Source of the DNA: Sphingobacterium populi
GTDB lineage: Bacteria > Bacteroidota > Bacteroidia > Sphingobacteriales > Sphingobacteriaceae
Length of the DNA: 64,000 nt
Direction of reading: 5' to 3'
Assembly: GCF_001586775.1 (NCBI RefSeq)
Contig: NZ_LQXS01000004.1
Span: 62,001 to 126,000, forward strand
Under the pieces are notes generated by a model that was not told the DNA's origin, did not search any database, and was given only the letters and a program-made list of their open reading frames with translations. The position numbers and the translations under genes are program-made. Position 1 is the first letter of the stretch. The number at the start of each line of letters is the position of its first letter. Below, one piece after another: positions 47,046 through 56,309 of this stretch.

Positions 47046-47053
47046 CAAAAATA
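47046..47053 (-). promoter_or_regulatory. Candidate -7 promoter element for the YfhO-like gene
   Basis: Minus-strand TATTTTTG matches TAnnTTTG; start near 47039, leader about 26 nt. Confidence 0.45.
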
Positions 47054-47088
47054 TATAAATATTTTAAAATACAAGGAAGTATTTCCCG

Positions 47089-47775
47089 CTATTCCCCCTT
47101 ACGGATTAAGCGCATTATATCTGCCATTTCTCCAAATAGCACGAGTACATCGCCATCCTGCAAAATCGTATCAGACTTGGCTATTCCCGTGGCTTCGCGT
47201 TTTAGCTGCTTTTGGCTGTGCACATTATCGGCCTGTTCGCGCAATGTAGTAAGCACGATCACTTTAAATAAATTGGTCAAATTCGCTTCTTGCAAAGATA
47301 GGCCTACATATTTGTTCGGCACTTTAGTTTCGATGATGCTGTATTTTTCGGATACCTGAAAAGAGTCTACAATATCTATATTATCTAAGCGCATAGCTAA
47401 TCGAGTTGCGGCTTCTTCTTCTGGCATCACGTATTCGGCAATGTCCATCGCCTCGAGTACTGTTTTCTGTAGATCGGAAATAACGCGGCCAATGATGCGT
47501 TTTACCTGAAGTTGTTTGAGCAAAGCAGTAGCCAATATAGAAGCACCTCCATCTTCGCCAATGCCGACAATTACGGCATCGCTATCTTTGAGCGGCAATG
47601 ATCGTACTGATTCTCGATCGGTAGCATCCAAGCATACTGTATGTGTGATACGATCTTTAAATTGCTCCACCAAAGTAAGTTTCACATCGACGCCAATTAC
47701 CTCGTGTCCCATCTCGGTGAGCCGTATGGCCAATGATCTTCCAAAGTGCCCAAGTCCTAATACAATGTATTTCAT
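47089..47775 (-). CDS. TrkA/KtrA family potassium-uptake regulatory subunit
   Basis: Cytosolic RCK gating subunit of a TrkH/KtrB potassium channel, 228 aa. The N-terminal Rossmann domain has the dinucleotide motif GLGHFGRSLA (about 7-16) and the acidic strand end VIGVDVK. A TrkA-C domain follows (about 140-228: IIETKVPNKYVGLSLQEANL). Its ATG overlaps the trkH stop as TAATG, so translation is coupled to the channel gene. Confidence 0.92.
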   Translation of the reverse strand: MKYIVLGLGHFGRSLAIRLTEMGHEVIGVDVKLTLVEQFKDRITHTVCLDATDRESVRSLPLKDSDAVIVGIGEDGGASILATALLKQLQVKRIIGRVISDLQKTVLEAMDIAEYVMPEEEAATRLAMRLDNIDIVDSFQVSEKYSIIETKVPNKYVGLSLQEANLTNLFKVIVLTTLREQADNVHSQKQLKREATGIAKSDTILQDGDVLVLFGEMADIMRLIRKGE

Positions 47776-49553
47776 TAAAATAATAGCTTTTCAGATGGAT
47801 AAATATAGTTCTTCTTGGACGAGTCTTTGATAAAAGCAACTAATAGTGTGAGCATACCAACACGGCCAATAAACATAGTCGTGACCAACACGATCTTACC
47901 CGCAGAGCTCAGTTCTGCCGTGATACCCAGACTTAGGCCAGAGGTAGTATACGCAGAAATAGATTCAAACAACAAAGCTGTCGTGTCTAAATTGCCATCC
48001 GTCACATTCAAAAAAATAAAGCAAAGTAAAATAGTGAGTATAGATAACAGTACGATAGCAAAAGCTTTGCTGACTGATTCTGGTAATATCCGTCGGCCAA
48101 AAATTTCGATAGATTCCTTACCTCTTGCTAATGATATTACATTGAGTAACGCTACCGCAATCGTGGTAACTTTCACACCTCCTCCAGTCGAACCTGGTGA
48201 GGAGCCTATCCACATTAATGTCACGGCCATGATCAAAGTGGGCATCGACAAAAATCCTACTCCGATCGTCTCAAATCCAGCGGTGCGCAATGAATTTGCC
48301 ATGAAGAATGCCGTCGTTATCTTTCCTCCAAAATGTTCATCAGCGGCTAAACTATTATGATATTCTAAAACTAAGAATGATACCGTAGCCAATACTATCA
48401 TGATAACATTGCAATAAACGACAAACTTGTGTGTGAACGAGAAGTTGTGTGCTTTATGAACGACCTGTCTGCGCATGACAAAGTGGTTGACCAAATTGGC
48501 CGTCATTTTCTTTGCGTAGGTGTAGAAGTTGTGAATAACCCCAAAGCCCAATGTTCCGCAGATAAACAGACAAGACAAGGCCAATTGAAATGGATAATTA
48601 TAGCGGAATACATTGCCAGATATTCCTCCTTCCATCAGAGTAAAGCCAGAATTACAAAACCCCGAAACAGCGTGAAATACGGCAAAAAACAACCGATATC
48701 CCAAATGAGGAAATAGATTAGCATCAAGAGAGAAGAACAACAAAATGGCGCCAAATAGCTCTAACAGAAAGGTGATGAATATAATCATCAATAACGTTCT
48801 TATGACTTCGTTGAGCTTGTTTTCGCCTAGAACCTCACCAAACATAAGTTGATTTTTAAACGAAAATCCACCCGAAAAGAAGTAACCAAAGAAGCCCGTA
48901 AAGGTCATTATTCCAAGCCCTCCGATCTGTATAAGCAATAAGACAACAAATTGTCCGAAAAAAGAAAATTGAGTGGCAATATTTGTCACCTGCAGGCCAG
49001 TTATACAAACTGCACTGGTCGCCATAAAAAATGCATCAATAAACGTGAGCGGCCTATCTATCGATGTACGGGGTAGCATTAGTAAAACGGTACCAAGTAC
49101 TATTAACCCCAAAAAACTTATTACAAATAATATGGTCGGGTTGAAGTACAATTTGTCCAAAAACAAACTATTTTTCGACAGCTGCGTCAGAAAAATCATA
49201 GCTACAGCTAGGAACGACCATTCATCTTGTGCAAAATTGATTTCTCCATACCAACCAAAATGCCTTACATAAATTATGAAGAGCATGTAGGCACTCAACA
49301 AAATACCGGGGAGGTGCGTGACGTTTATTCTCTTTAGTAGTAATAGACTACTTGCGAGACGACCAAACTCTAGAAGAAAAAGCGCGTAAAAAAAATAAAT
49401 GGACAGCCTTCCGAGGATGTCTGCCCAAAATACATCTCGGATAAAACCGATATGCAATAGGATAAAAACTGTGCAGCATAGGCTTAAATAAAACTGAATT
49501 CTATCTAGAGCCTGTGCCTTATATCGAACAAAATAGTGAAGTAGCTCAGACAT
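47775..49553 (-). CDS. TrkH/KtrB family potassium channel subunit
   Basis: Potassium-translocating membrane subunit, 592 aa. Selectivity-filter-like P-loops are visible as TSAVCITGLQ, SGFCNSGFTL, SLRTAGFETIG and SAYTTSGLSLG, and WIGSSPGSTGGGVKVTT is a conserved loop. An extra N-terminal membrane region (about 1-150) precedes the TrkH core, as in many Bacteroidota. A TAGCTTTG element (minus strand, 49568-49575) ends 15 nt before the ATG. Confidence 0.92.
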   Translation of the reverse strand: MSELLHYFVRYKAQALDRIQFYLSLCCTVFILLHIGFIRDVFWADILGRLSIYFFYALFLLEFGRLASSLLLLKRINVTHLPGILLSAYMLFIIYVRHFGWYGEINFAQDEWSFLAVAMIFLTQLSKNSLFLDKLYFNPTILFVISFLGLIVLGTVLLMLPRTSIDRPLTFIDAFFMATSAVCITGLQVTNIATQFSFFGQFVVLLLIQIGGLGIMTFTGFFGYFFSGGFSFKNQLMFGEVLGENKLNEVIRTLLMIIFITFLLELFGAILLFFSLDANLFPHLGYRLFFAVFHAVSGFCNSGFTLMEGGISGNVFRYNYPFQLALSCLFICGTLGFGVIHNFYTYAKKMTANLVNHFVMRRQVVHKAHNFSFTHKFVVYCNVIMIVLATVSFLVLEYHNSLAADEHFGGKITTAFFMANSLRTAGFETIGVGFLSMPTLIMAVTLMWIGSSPGSTGGGVKVTTIAVALLNVISLARGKESIEIFGRRILPESVSKAFAIVLLSILTILLCFIFLNVTDGNLDTTALLFESISAYTTSGLSLGITAELSSAGKIVLVTTMFIGRVGMLTLLVAFIKDSSKKNYIYPSEKLLF

Positions 49554-49567
49554 AGATAATCCCCGAA

Positions 49568-49575
49568 CAAAGCTA
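49568..49575 (-). promoter_or_regulatory. Candidate -7 promoter element for trkH-trkA
   Basis: Minus-strand TAGCTTTG matches TAnnTTTG. The predicted start (about 49561) leaves a leader of only about 8 nt before the TrkH ATG. Confidence 0.4.
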
Positions 49576-49579
49576 CTAT

Positions 49580-50338
49580 TTATACGCCATTATTCGAAGT
49601 CAAAATCACTGGTTTACCTCCAGTTACTAAAATTGTATGTTCATGCTGGGCCATGTATCCACCTCTATTGCCTACCATCGTCCAGCCATCTTTCAATGTA
49701 ATAGCTTCAGACGAATCCGTAGAAATAAATGTTTCGATTGCTACAGTGGTATTTTTCTTAAATCTCTCGCGATTAAAACGATCACGAAAGTTAGCAATTT
49801 CATGTGGCGCTTCATGCAAACTCCGGCCTACACCATGTCCTGTTAAGTTTTTTATTACCCGATATCCTCGTCGCTTGGCAGATTTCTCCATCAATTCTCC
49901 TACATCTGCAATACGTACACCACCACTGATCTGAGCGATAGCTTCGTGTAATATTTCTTGTGATGCTTTTACCAAATTATCGTATTCTGAAGGCGCATTC
50001 CCTAAGACAAATGAGCTACCATTGTCGGACCAGAAACCATCCAATTCGGCCGATACATCTATATTAATTAGTTGCCCTTCTCTCAATATGCGCTGATCGG
50101 AAGGAATGCCATGGCAAAATTCCTTATCGACGCTAATGCAGGTCCAGCCTGGAAAGCCATAGGTTTTAAATGGTGCAGATGCGGCACCATAAGATTCAAG
50201 GATATCTCTACCATAATTATCCAATGTTTTGGTAGACATTCCCGGCGTAGCAAAAGCGATCATTTCTTTCAAAGTGTGTGCAACCACCTCGCTAATTCGC
50301 TTCATTCCATTCAGCTCCTGTTCGTTCGTTATAGACAT
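49580..50338 (-). CDS. map: Type I methionine aminopeptidase
   Basis: Removes N-terminal Met from new proteins; 252 aa. Metal ligands are Asp94 and Asp105 (NIDVSAELDGFWSD), the His in GHGVGRSLHEAP, the Glu in VAIETFIS and the last Glu in AQHEHTILVT. His76 in CHGIPSD is the usual catalytic-pocket histidine. All are present. It follows the AsmA-like gene by 18 nt on the same strand. Confidence 0.95.
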   Translation of the reverse strand: MSITNEQELNGMKRISEVVAHTLKEMIAFATPGMSTKTLDNYGRDILESYGAASAPFKTYGFPGWTCISVDKEFCHGIPSDQRILREGQLINIDVSAELDGFWSDNGSSFVLGNAPSEYDNLVKASQEILHEAIAQISGGVRIADVGELMEKSAKRRGYRVIKNLTGHGVGRSLHEAPHEIANFRDRFNRERFKKNTTVAIETFISTDSSEAITLKDGWTMVGNRGGYMAQHEHTILVTGGKPVILTSNNGV

Positions 50339-50356
50339 TAGTTACTATATTTAGTA

Positions 50357-52171
50357 TTACTTTTTCGCATCTTTTTTATCCGTATCGTCTTTATCCTTCT
50401 TGCTAAACAAGCCTTTGATAAATCCTCCCGTTTTCTGCGCAGCCCCCTTTATTCCTGTCGAGGCGTTTTGTGTGGCACGTCCTGCCTGGGTGAGCTTCGC
50501 TTCGCGTTCTGGACTGATGCCTGCCGTCTGCTTAATACCATCTAGCAAGCTCTGCCACAAAGTTTTCCAGAACGAATGCGTCGGATTTCTTTTGTACTCC
50601 ACCTTACCTATGTGGTATACTTCATTGGCATCAGGATTACTGTCATTGATGATGATTTGGTTTACTAAGAAAGAAAGAATGCCTTTGCCAGAGCGCTTAC
50701 CTTCTTCATCTTTGCTGCCCAAAATCTTGATTTTCAAATCGTCATAATCAAAACGAAAATCTCCCCAATTACGATAATCAGTACCTGCCATATCGAACGT
50801 TACTTTCCGAATATTCCCAGAGCTAATTTCGACATTTACTAATGGTTTTATAATTCGGTTGAAAGCTGTAGCTTTCATTGCACCCAAACTACCTTTGTAT
50901 GTATGAGCACCATTTTTACTCAACATATCGAAGCCAAAGATAGCATGTAAATTGCCCGAATTCATAATTCTTGCACGAAGATCTGCCCGCATAAATTTAT
51001 CCTTCTGCAAGACAATGGTATCGTTGGTTACATTAGTTATTATACCGGTAGCTTTATTAAATGTGATGATACCTTCCTGATTGTATTTTTTGCTAGTTTC
51101 ACCGTACAACACATCGATATTGTCTATATGTACCGTATCTATATGTATAGACTGCTCCAGTTTCATAATCTGCTGATGTGGTGAGTTTCCTATATGTGAT
51201 TTAGGAGTTGAGGGATACCGTAAATCCATGTATAGCGATACTGATCCGTTTTTTAGTCTTGCATTTTGAGCATAGATTTTCTGCTGGTCAATCAATCGTG
51301 CGATATCCAGGCCATCCAGATTGATACTATCAACTTGCAAGATCGCCATGGTAGTTTTTACACCTTTCTTCTTAAAAAACTCTGCTTTGCTCATTTTTGG
51401 AGCGAATGATACTTGGCCGATAAACAAGTTACGCTGCTGTGTATTAAGGTGCAGTTGATCGAACTTTGCGCGATGGAAACCATCCGGAAGATCGTATTCA
51501 AATCCTGGTAGAGATAGATCCACGGTCTTCGTATAAAATAGCCTTGAGGTATCTTGATCTGAGTTTTCATCAATCAACACATCGCCGATGTGCAATTGCA
51601 CGCTGTCCAGTTCCATAGTAGATTGCTTGCCGTCTGCAATTTTGGTATGGCTGAATTTAATATTCGTAAAGTCAATTTTATCTACAGATATAGAAGATAA
51701 ATCATCTTTGATCTGTTCATAAAGAGTTTTTGTTTTTTCGTCTTTTATCGTATCGTTAAATGCATGTGGTTGACTGATCATGTGCACCTTTGGCATAGCT
51801 AATTCTATGGTACCAATGTTTAGTTTTTTGTTCAGCAAAAGGCCCATTATACCCAACCGACGAACTTTAAGCTCATCTAATGCAATATGAAATCGATTAT
51901 CTGGCGCCTTTTGCGCCGCCACCAACTGTTCGTAAACCACACTGTCGGACATCAATACAGCATTGCTTAAGGTAATGTTTCCAAGTATTACATTGAGATC
52001 TAATTCGTCATACTGCAAACTATAAAGACCATCCGAAGATTCGGCGATAAGATCTTTCAGCTTATTTTCTAACAAAGGCTTATAATTGTTGCTGAGGTAC
52101 CATGCTGCACCCAATATAATCACAAGTAATGCACCGCTTATACCAATGATCCACTTCCAGATAGGTTTCAT
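50357..52171 (-). CDS. AsmA/DUF748-like envelope protein, unknown function
   Basis: 604 aa: an N-terminal membrane anchor (about 5-27), then a long beta-rich periplasmic region with repeated stretches such as LDLNVILGNITLSNAVLMSD, VDKIDFTNIKFSH and INLDGLDIARLI, and a Lys/Asp-rich tail (LFSKKDKDDTDKKDAKK). The layout resembles AsmA-type bridge-like proteins that contact both membranes, but I cannot assign a family with certainty. A TAATTTTG element lies 13 nt upstream of the ATG. Confidence 0.65.
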   Translation of the reverse strand: MKPIWKWIIGISGALLVIILGAAWYLSNNYKPLLENKLKDLIAESSDGLYSLQYDELDLNVILGNITLSNAVLMSDSVVYEQLVAAQKAPDNRFHIALDELKVRRLGIMGLLLNKKLNIGTIELAMPKVHMISQPHAFNDTIKDEKTKTLYEQIKDDLSSISVDKIDFTNIKFSHTKIADGKQSTMELDSVQLHIGDVLIDENSDQDTSRLFYTKTVDLSLPGFEYDLPDGFHRAKFDQLHLNTQQRNLFIGQVSFAPKMSKAEFFKKKGVKTTMAILQVDSINLDGLDIARLIDQQKIYAQNARLKNGSVSLYMDLRYPSTPKSHIGNSPHQQIMKLEQSIHIDTVHIDNIDVLYGETSKKYNQEGIITFNKATGIITNVTNDTIVLQKDKFMRADLRARIMNSGNLHAIFGFDMLSKNGAHTYKGSLGAMKATAFNRIIKPLVNVEISSGNIRKVTFDMAGTDYRNWGDFRFDYDDLKIKILGSKDEEGKRSGKGILSFLVNQIIINDSNPDANEVYHIGKVEYKRNPTHSFWKTLWQSLLDGIKQTAGISPEREAKLTQAGRATQNASTGIKGAAQKTGGFIKGLFSKKDKDDTDKKDAKK

Positions 52172-52184
52172 AAATTGTTTTGAT

Positions 52185-52192
52185 CAAAATTA
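52185..52192 (-). promoter_or_regulatory. Candidate -7 promoter element for the AsmA-like gene
   Basis: Minus-strand TAATTTTG matches TAnnTTTG; start near 52178, leaving a leader of only about 7 nt. Confidence 0.4.
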
Positions 52193-52264
52193 TACCACTA
52201 AGTAATATCCTAAACAAAGAACACGAAACGATGTTTTCGAAGTATAGAATTATGTTACAGTAGG

Positions 52265-53203
52265 TTAATTTCTCGAATCCTCATTGTGATAAATGCTCAG
52301 GTAGCTTTCATAGCGCGATGCATCGATATGTTGTTGCTCGACGGCATCTATCACCGCACATCCCGGCTCATTGATGTGCCTACAATTGTTGAATCGGCAC
52401 TGATTCATGAGTGCACGCATTTCGGGAAAAAAATGTGATAGCTCCTGTGGTTCGATATCGACTACCCCTAGTTCGCGAATTCCGGGCGTATCGATCAGGC
52501 TACCGCCAAAGGGAAGTTCTAGCATCTCGGCAAACGTGGTCGTATGCTTTCCTTTGTCGGACCAACTAGAAATTTGCCCAGTTCTTAAACTAATGTCGGG
52601 AATCAATGCATTAATCAAAGTTGACTTTCCTACACCAGAATGACCTGATACCAAACTGATTTTATCCTGTAATAGCTCGTGTAATGAAGTGAGATTCGTC
52701 CCTTCTAGAGCCGATACTTCTAGACAGGTATAACCAATTTTGGTGTATACGGATTTGTAATCCTGGAGAATTTCTAAACCTTCCGCACTAAATAGATCTA
52801 ATTTATTAAATACTAATACAGCTGGAATACTATATGCCTCGGCAGTAACCAGAAAGCGATCAATGAAACCCATTGATGTAGGCGGTGATGCCAGCGTCAC
52901 CACTAGTAGTGCTTGATCTAAATTTGCACCGATGATCTGAGTTTGTTTAGAAAGATTAATAGAACGGCGTATAATATAGTTCTTTCGAGGCTCTAAAGTG
53001 GTTATAACAGCATAACCTTCTTCTTGCTCCGGTTCGATCGTTACCCGATCGCCGACGGCAATAGGGTTAGTTGTTTTAATTCCTTTGATACGAAACTTGC
53101 CTTTTATACGACATTCGTAGCGCTGATTATCTTCGCCGAGCACCTGGTACCAACTTCCCGTAGATTTCGTTACCAGACCTTTTAAAACTCCTCGATTTAT
53201 CAT
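52265..53203 (-). CDS. rsgA: RsgA, ribosome small-subunit biogenesis GTPase
   Basis: Circularly permuted GTPase that matures the 30S subunit; 312 aa. Order of motifs: an OB-fold (about 1-75), G4 NKLD (133-136), P-loop GHSGVGKS (187-194), G3 DTPG (238-241), then a zinc-binding C-terminus with Cys269, Cys274, His276 and Cys282. The permuted order G4-G1-G3 confirms the assignment. Two TAnnTTTG elements (53310-53317 and 53351-53358, minus strand) lie upstream. Confidence 0.96.
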   Translation of the reverse strand: MINRGVLKGLVTKSTGSWYQVLGEDNQRYECRIKGKFRIKGIKTTNPIAVGDRVTIEPEQEEGYAVITTLEPRKNYIIRRSINLSKQTQIIGANLDQALLVVTLASPPTSMGFIDRFLVTAEAYSIPAVLVFNKLDLFSAEGLEILQDYKSVYTKIGYTCLEVSALEGTNLTSLHELLQDKISLVSGHSGVGKSTLINALIPDISLRTGQISSWSDKGKHTTTFAEMLELPFGGSLIDTPGIRELGVVDIEPQELSHFFPEMRALMNQCRFNNCRHINEPGCAVIDAVEQQHIDASRYESYLSIYHNEDSRN

Positions 53204-53309
53204 TTCGCTTTAAACTACGTTGTTCGCTATTTGCTGTATTGCATATCCATACCATCAACAAATCGGTCATGCAATGTAACGAAATTATCGCTACGCCGAT
53301 CTGCACATA

Positions 53310-53317
53310 CAAAGCTA
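53310..53317 (-). promoter_or_regulatory. Candidate -7 promoter element for rsgA
   Basis: Minus-strand TAGCTTTG; a second match, TATATTTG, lies at 53351-53358. Either could serve rsgA, with leaders of about 100 or 140 nt. Confidence 0.35.
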
Positions 53318-53437
53318 CGAAAAGCGATGCAAGAAAGATTCCTTAATCACCAAATATACATCACCTCAACGCATTGCTACGCCTACTTTGAAGCGGGATT
53401 TGTACTTTGTGATCCACGGTTCTTATAAAATAAAAAG

Positions 53438-53445
53438 TATATTTG
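53438..53445 (+). promoter_or_regulatory. Candidate -7 promoter element for polA
   Basis: TATATTTG matches TAnnTTTG; start near 53452, leader about 22 nt. A TTTG at 53406 is too far upstream for the usual -33 spacing. Confidence 0.5.
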
Positions 53446-53473
53446 CTACGCTTCGAATCTTTAAAAATCTGGT

Positions 53474-56293
53474 ATGAGCACCTCAAACAATAGTGAAAAA
53501 AAATTATTCCTTCTAGACGGTATGGCGCTAATATATCGCGCCTATTTTGCGTTAAATAAAGTTCCTCGACTAACATCGTACGGACTTAATACCGGCGCTA
53601 TCATGGGGTTCACTAACACCTTATTAGAGGTGCTGAAAAATCAACAACCTTCGCATATCGCAGTCGTGTTTGACACCGATGCACCTACCCAACGTCATAT
53701 CGATTTTGAAGCTTACAAGGCACAACGGGAAAAGATGCCAGAGGATTTGGCTACCGCCATTCCTTACATCTTTCGGCTTATTGAAGGGTTTGATATTCCG
53801 ATTATTACCAAAGATGGCTACGAGGCAGACGATATCATCGGCACCCTAGCTAAGCGCGCCGAGCAAAACGGATTTACCGTTTACTGCATGACGCCCGATA
53901 AAGACTTTGGCCAGCTTGTGTCTGATCATATTTTTATCTACAAACCTGCTCGCATGGGCAATGGCGCCGAAATACTTGGTGTGCCCGAGATTTTGGAAAA
54001 ATGGGAAGTCACTGATCCTTTGCAGGTAATCGATATTCTGGGACTATGGGGCGATGCCGTGGACAACATTCCGGGAATACCAGGCATTGGCGAAAAAACC
54101 GCTAAAAAGTTGATTCAAGAATATGGCAGCATCGAAGGCCTTATTGCCAATACAGACAAATTAAAGGGCAAACAAAAAGAGAATGTCGAGAATTTTGCGG
54201 AGCAAGGTTTGGTCTCTAAAAAGCTAGCAACCATTTTGCTCGATGTACCGACTGAATTGGACGAAGCAGCATTGGCATATACCGCTCCTAATAAGGAATT
54301 GCTCGAACCTCTTTTTGCGGAGCTAGAGTTCAGAACGTTAGGTAAACGAGTATTTGGTGATGATTTCACGATTACAGACGCCGAAAGTAAAAAATCTAGT
54401 GGACAAATGGATCTGTTCAGCGCAGACAAATCTGGGTTTCCAGATATACCGACAGCTGCAGCAGAAGCGACCGTGGCAGAGCATAGCATAAATACCATAG
54501 CGCACACCTATCATTTGGCAGATACGCCAGAAAAGCAAGCAGATTTAGTACAGCTGTTGGCCAAGAGCAAGGAATTTGCTTTTGATACCGAAACGACAGG
54601 CCTTGACGCCTTATCGGCGGAGATCGTTGGGATGTCATTCGCGCTCAAAAAAGGCATCGGTTATTATGTACCCACTCCCGCCGATAGAGATGACGCAATA
54701 CAAATAATGACGACATTCCAGTCGGTGCTCGAAGATCCTTCGATTGGTAAAATCGGACAGAATATAAAATATGATATTCTGGTGCTTTCGCGATACGGAA
54801 TACATTTACGCGGAGCACTATTTGATACGATGTTAGCACATTATCTCATCGATCCAGATACGCGCCATGGCATGGATGTGCTCGCCGAAACCTATCTGAG
54901 CTATACGCCGGTATCCATCACCGAATTAATAGGCGCCAAAGGTAAAAAGCAAGGATCGATGCGCGATGTAGAGCTCGAAAAAATAAAAGAGTACGCTAGC
55001 GAGGATGCCGACATCACGCTGCAGCTCAAAGAAATTTTTCAACCGCTATTGCAAGACAGCGCCACCGAAAAATTAGCCCAAGAAGTGGAGTTTCCATTGG
55101 TATATGTATTGGCATCGATCGAACAAAATGGTGTTAAGATCGACGTCGATACGTTGAAGACTATATCCAAAGGCTTGGAGCAAGATGTTGCCAAATTAGA
55201 AGCATCCATCTACGAAAAAGCAGGCGTTACCTTCAACATCGCGTCGCCCAAACAATTGGGTGAAGTATTGTTTGATAAACTACAACTAGATCCAAAAGCC
55301 AAAAAAACGAAGACCGGGCAATATAAAACGGGTGAAGATGTACTGCTGGCTTTGGCAGATAAATCGGATATTGTACAAGATATCTTGGACTTTCGGCAGA
55401 TGCAAAAGCTAAAATCAACATACGTCGATGCCTTGCCAACATTGATCAATGCCGAGACCGGCCTGATCCACACTTCATACAACCAAGCCGTGGCCGCGAC
55501 TGGCCGCTTGAGTTCGACCAATCCCAACTTGCAAAATATTCCTATTCGTACCGAGCGCGGTCGCGAAGTGCGCAAGGCTTTCATTCCACGCGATACGGAT
55601 CATGTTCTCCTTTCTGCCGATTACTCACAAATTGAGCTGCGCCTGATGGCGGAGCTAAGTCAGGATAAAAATATGATGGAAGCCTTTCAGAAAAACCAGG
55701 ATATCCATCGCGCTACCGCCGCTAGGGTGTATGGCGTAGATTTAGAATCTGTGACGTCCGAACAGCGTCGCAACGCGAAGGCAGTGAACTTTGGTATTAT
55801 CTACGGACAATCGGCCTTCGGCCTTTCCCAGAACTTAAAGATTTCGAGAAAAGAGGCTGCCGAGATTATCGACCAATATTTTGCACAATACAGTGGTATT
55901 CGCGACTATATGTCTAATACGATTGAAGCCGCAAAGGAAAAAGGTTATGTAGAAACAATTATGAAACGTAGACGTTATCTCCGTGACATCAATTCTGCAA
56001 ATATGACTGTCCGTGGTTTTGCCGAACGAAATGCTATTAATGCGCCGATCCAAGGATCGGCCGCCGATATGATCAAAGTAGCCATGATCCATATCCATCA
56101 GGATATCTTGGCAAAAGGCTTGAAAGGAAAAATGATTATGCAGGTACACGATGAGTTGGTATTTGATGTTCCGAGGTCTGAAGTAGACACGTTCAAAGAG
56201 ATCATTAGCCAACGAATGAAGAATGCATTAAAACTACAAGTGCCTTTAGAAGTCGAAATTGGCGAAGGAAGCAATTGGTTAGAAGCACATTAG
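53474..56293 (+). CDS. polA: DNA polymerase I
   Basis: Repair and Okazaki-fragment polymerase, 939 aa with all three domains. The 5'-nuclease (about 1-290) has VVFDTDAPTQRH, KDGYEADDIIGTLA, CMTPDKDFGQLV and the IPGIPGIGEKTA helix-hairpin-helix. The 3'-5' exonuclease (about 345-530) keeps its acids in FDTETTGLD, IGQNIKYD and YASEDAD. The polymerase (about 550-939) has motif A DYSQIELR, motif B RRNAKAVNFGIIYG and motif C VHDELVFD. Proofreading therefore looks active. It is followed 16 nt later by the MORN-repeat gene. Confidence 0.98.
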   Translation: MSTSNNSEKKLFLLDGMALIYRAYFALNKVPRLTSYGLNTGAIMGFTNTLLEVLKNQQPSHIAVVFDTDAPTQRHIDFEAYKAQREKMPEDLATAIPYIFRLIEGFDIPIITKDGYEADDIIGTLAKRAEQNGFTVYCMTPDKDFGQLVSDHIFIYKPARMGNGAEILGVPEILEKWEVTDPLQVIDILGLWGDAVDNIPGIPGIGEKTAKKLIQEYGSIEGLIANTDKLKGKQKENVENFAEQGLVSKKLATILLDVPTELDEAALAYTAPNKELLEPLFAELEFRTLGKRVFGDDFTITDAESKKSSGQMDLFSADKSGFPDIPTAAAEATVAEHSINTIAHTYHLADTPEKQADLVQLLAKSKEFAFDTETTGLDALSAEIVGMSFALKKGIGYYVPTPADRDDAIQIMTTFQSVLEDPSIGKIGQNIKYDILVLSRYGIHLRGALFDTMLAHYLIDPDTRHGMDVLAETYLSYTPVSITELIGAKGKKQGSMRDVELEKIKEYASEDADITLQLKEIFQPLLQDSATEKLAQEVEFPLVYVLASIEQNGVKIDVDTLKTISKGLEQDVAKLEASIYEKAGVTFNIASPKQLGEVLFDKLQLDPKAKKTKTGQYKTGEDVLLALADKSDIVQDILDFRQMQKLKSTYVDALPTLINAETGLIHTSYNQAVAATGRLSSTNPNLQNIPIRTERGREVRKAFIPRDTDHVLLSADYSQIELRLMAELSQDKNMMEAFQKNQDIHRATAARVYGVDLESVTSEQRRNAKAVNFGIIYGQSAFGLSQNLKISRKEAAEIIDQYFAQYSGIRDYMSNTIEAAKEKGYVETIMKRRRYLRDINSANMTVRGFAERNAINAPIQGSAADMIKVAMIHIHQDILAKGLKGKMIMQVHDELVFDVPRSEVDTFKEIISQRMKNALKLQVPLEVEIGEGSNWLEAH

Positions 56294-56309
56294 TATTTGA
56301 TATTGCACC

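Noticed and set aside
47815..48360. Long plus-strand open frame (181 codons) antisense to trkH
   Set aside because: It mirrors the TrkH coding frame, shows no domain, signal or start context, and the minus-strand gene is a clear family member.
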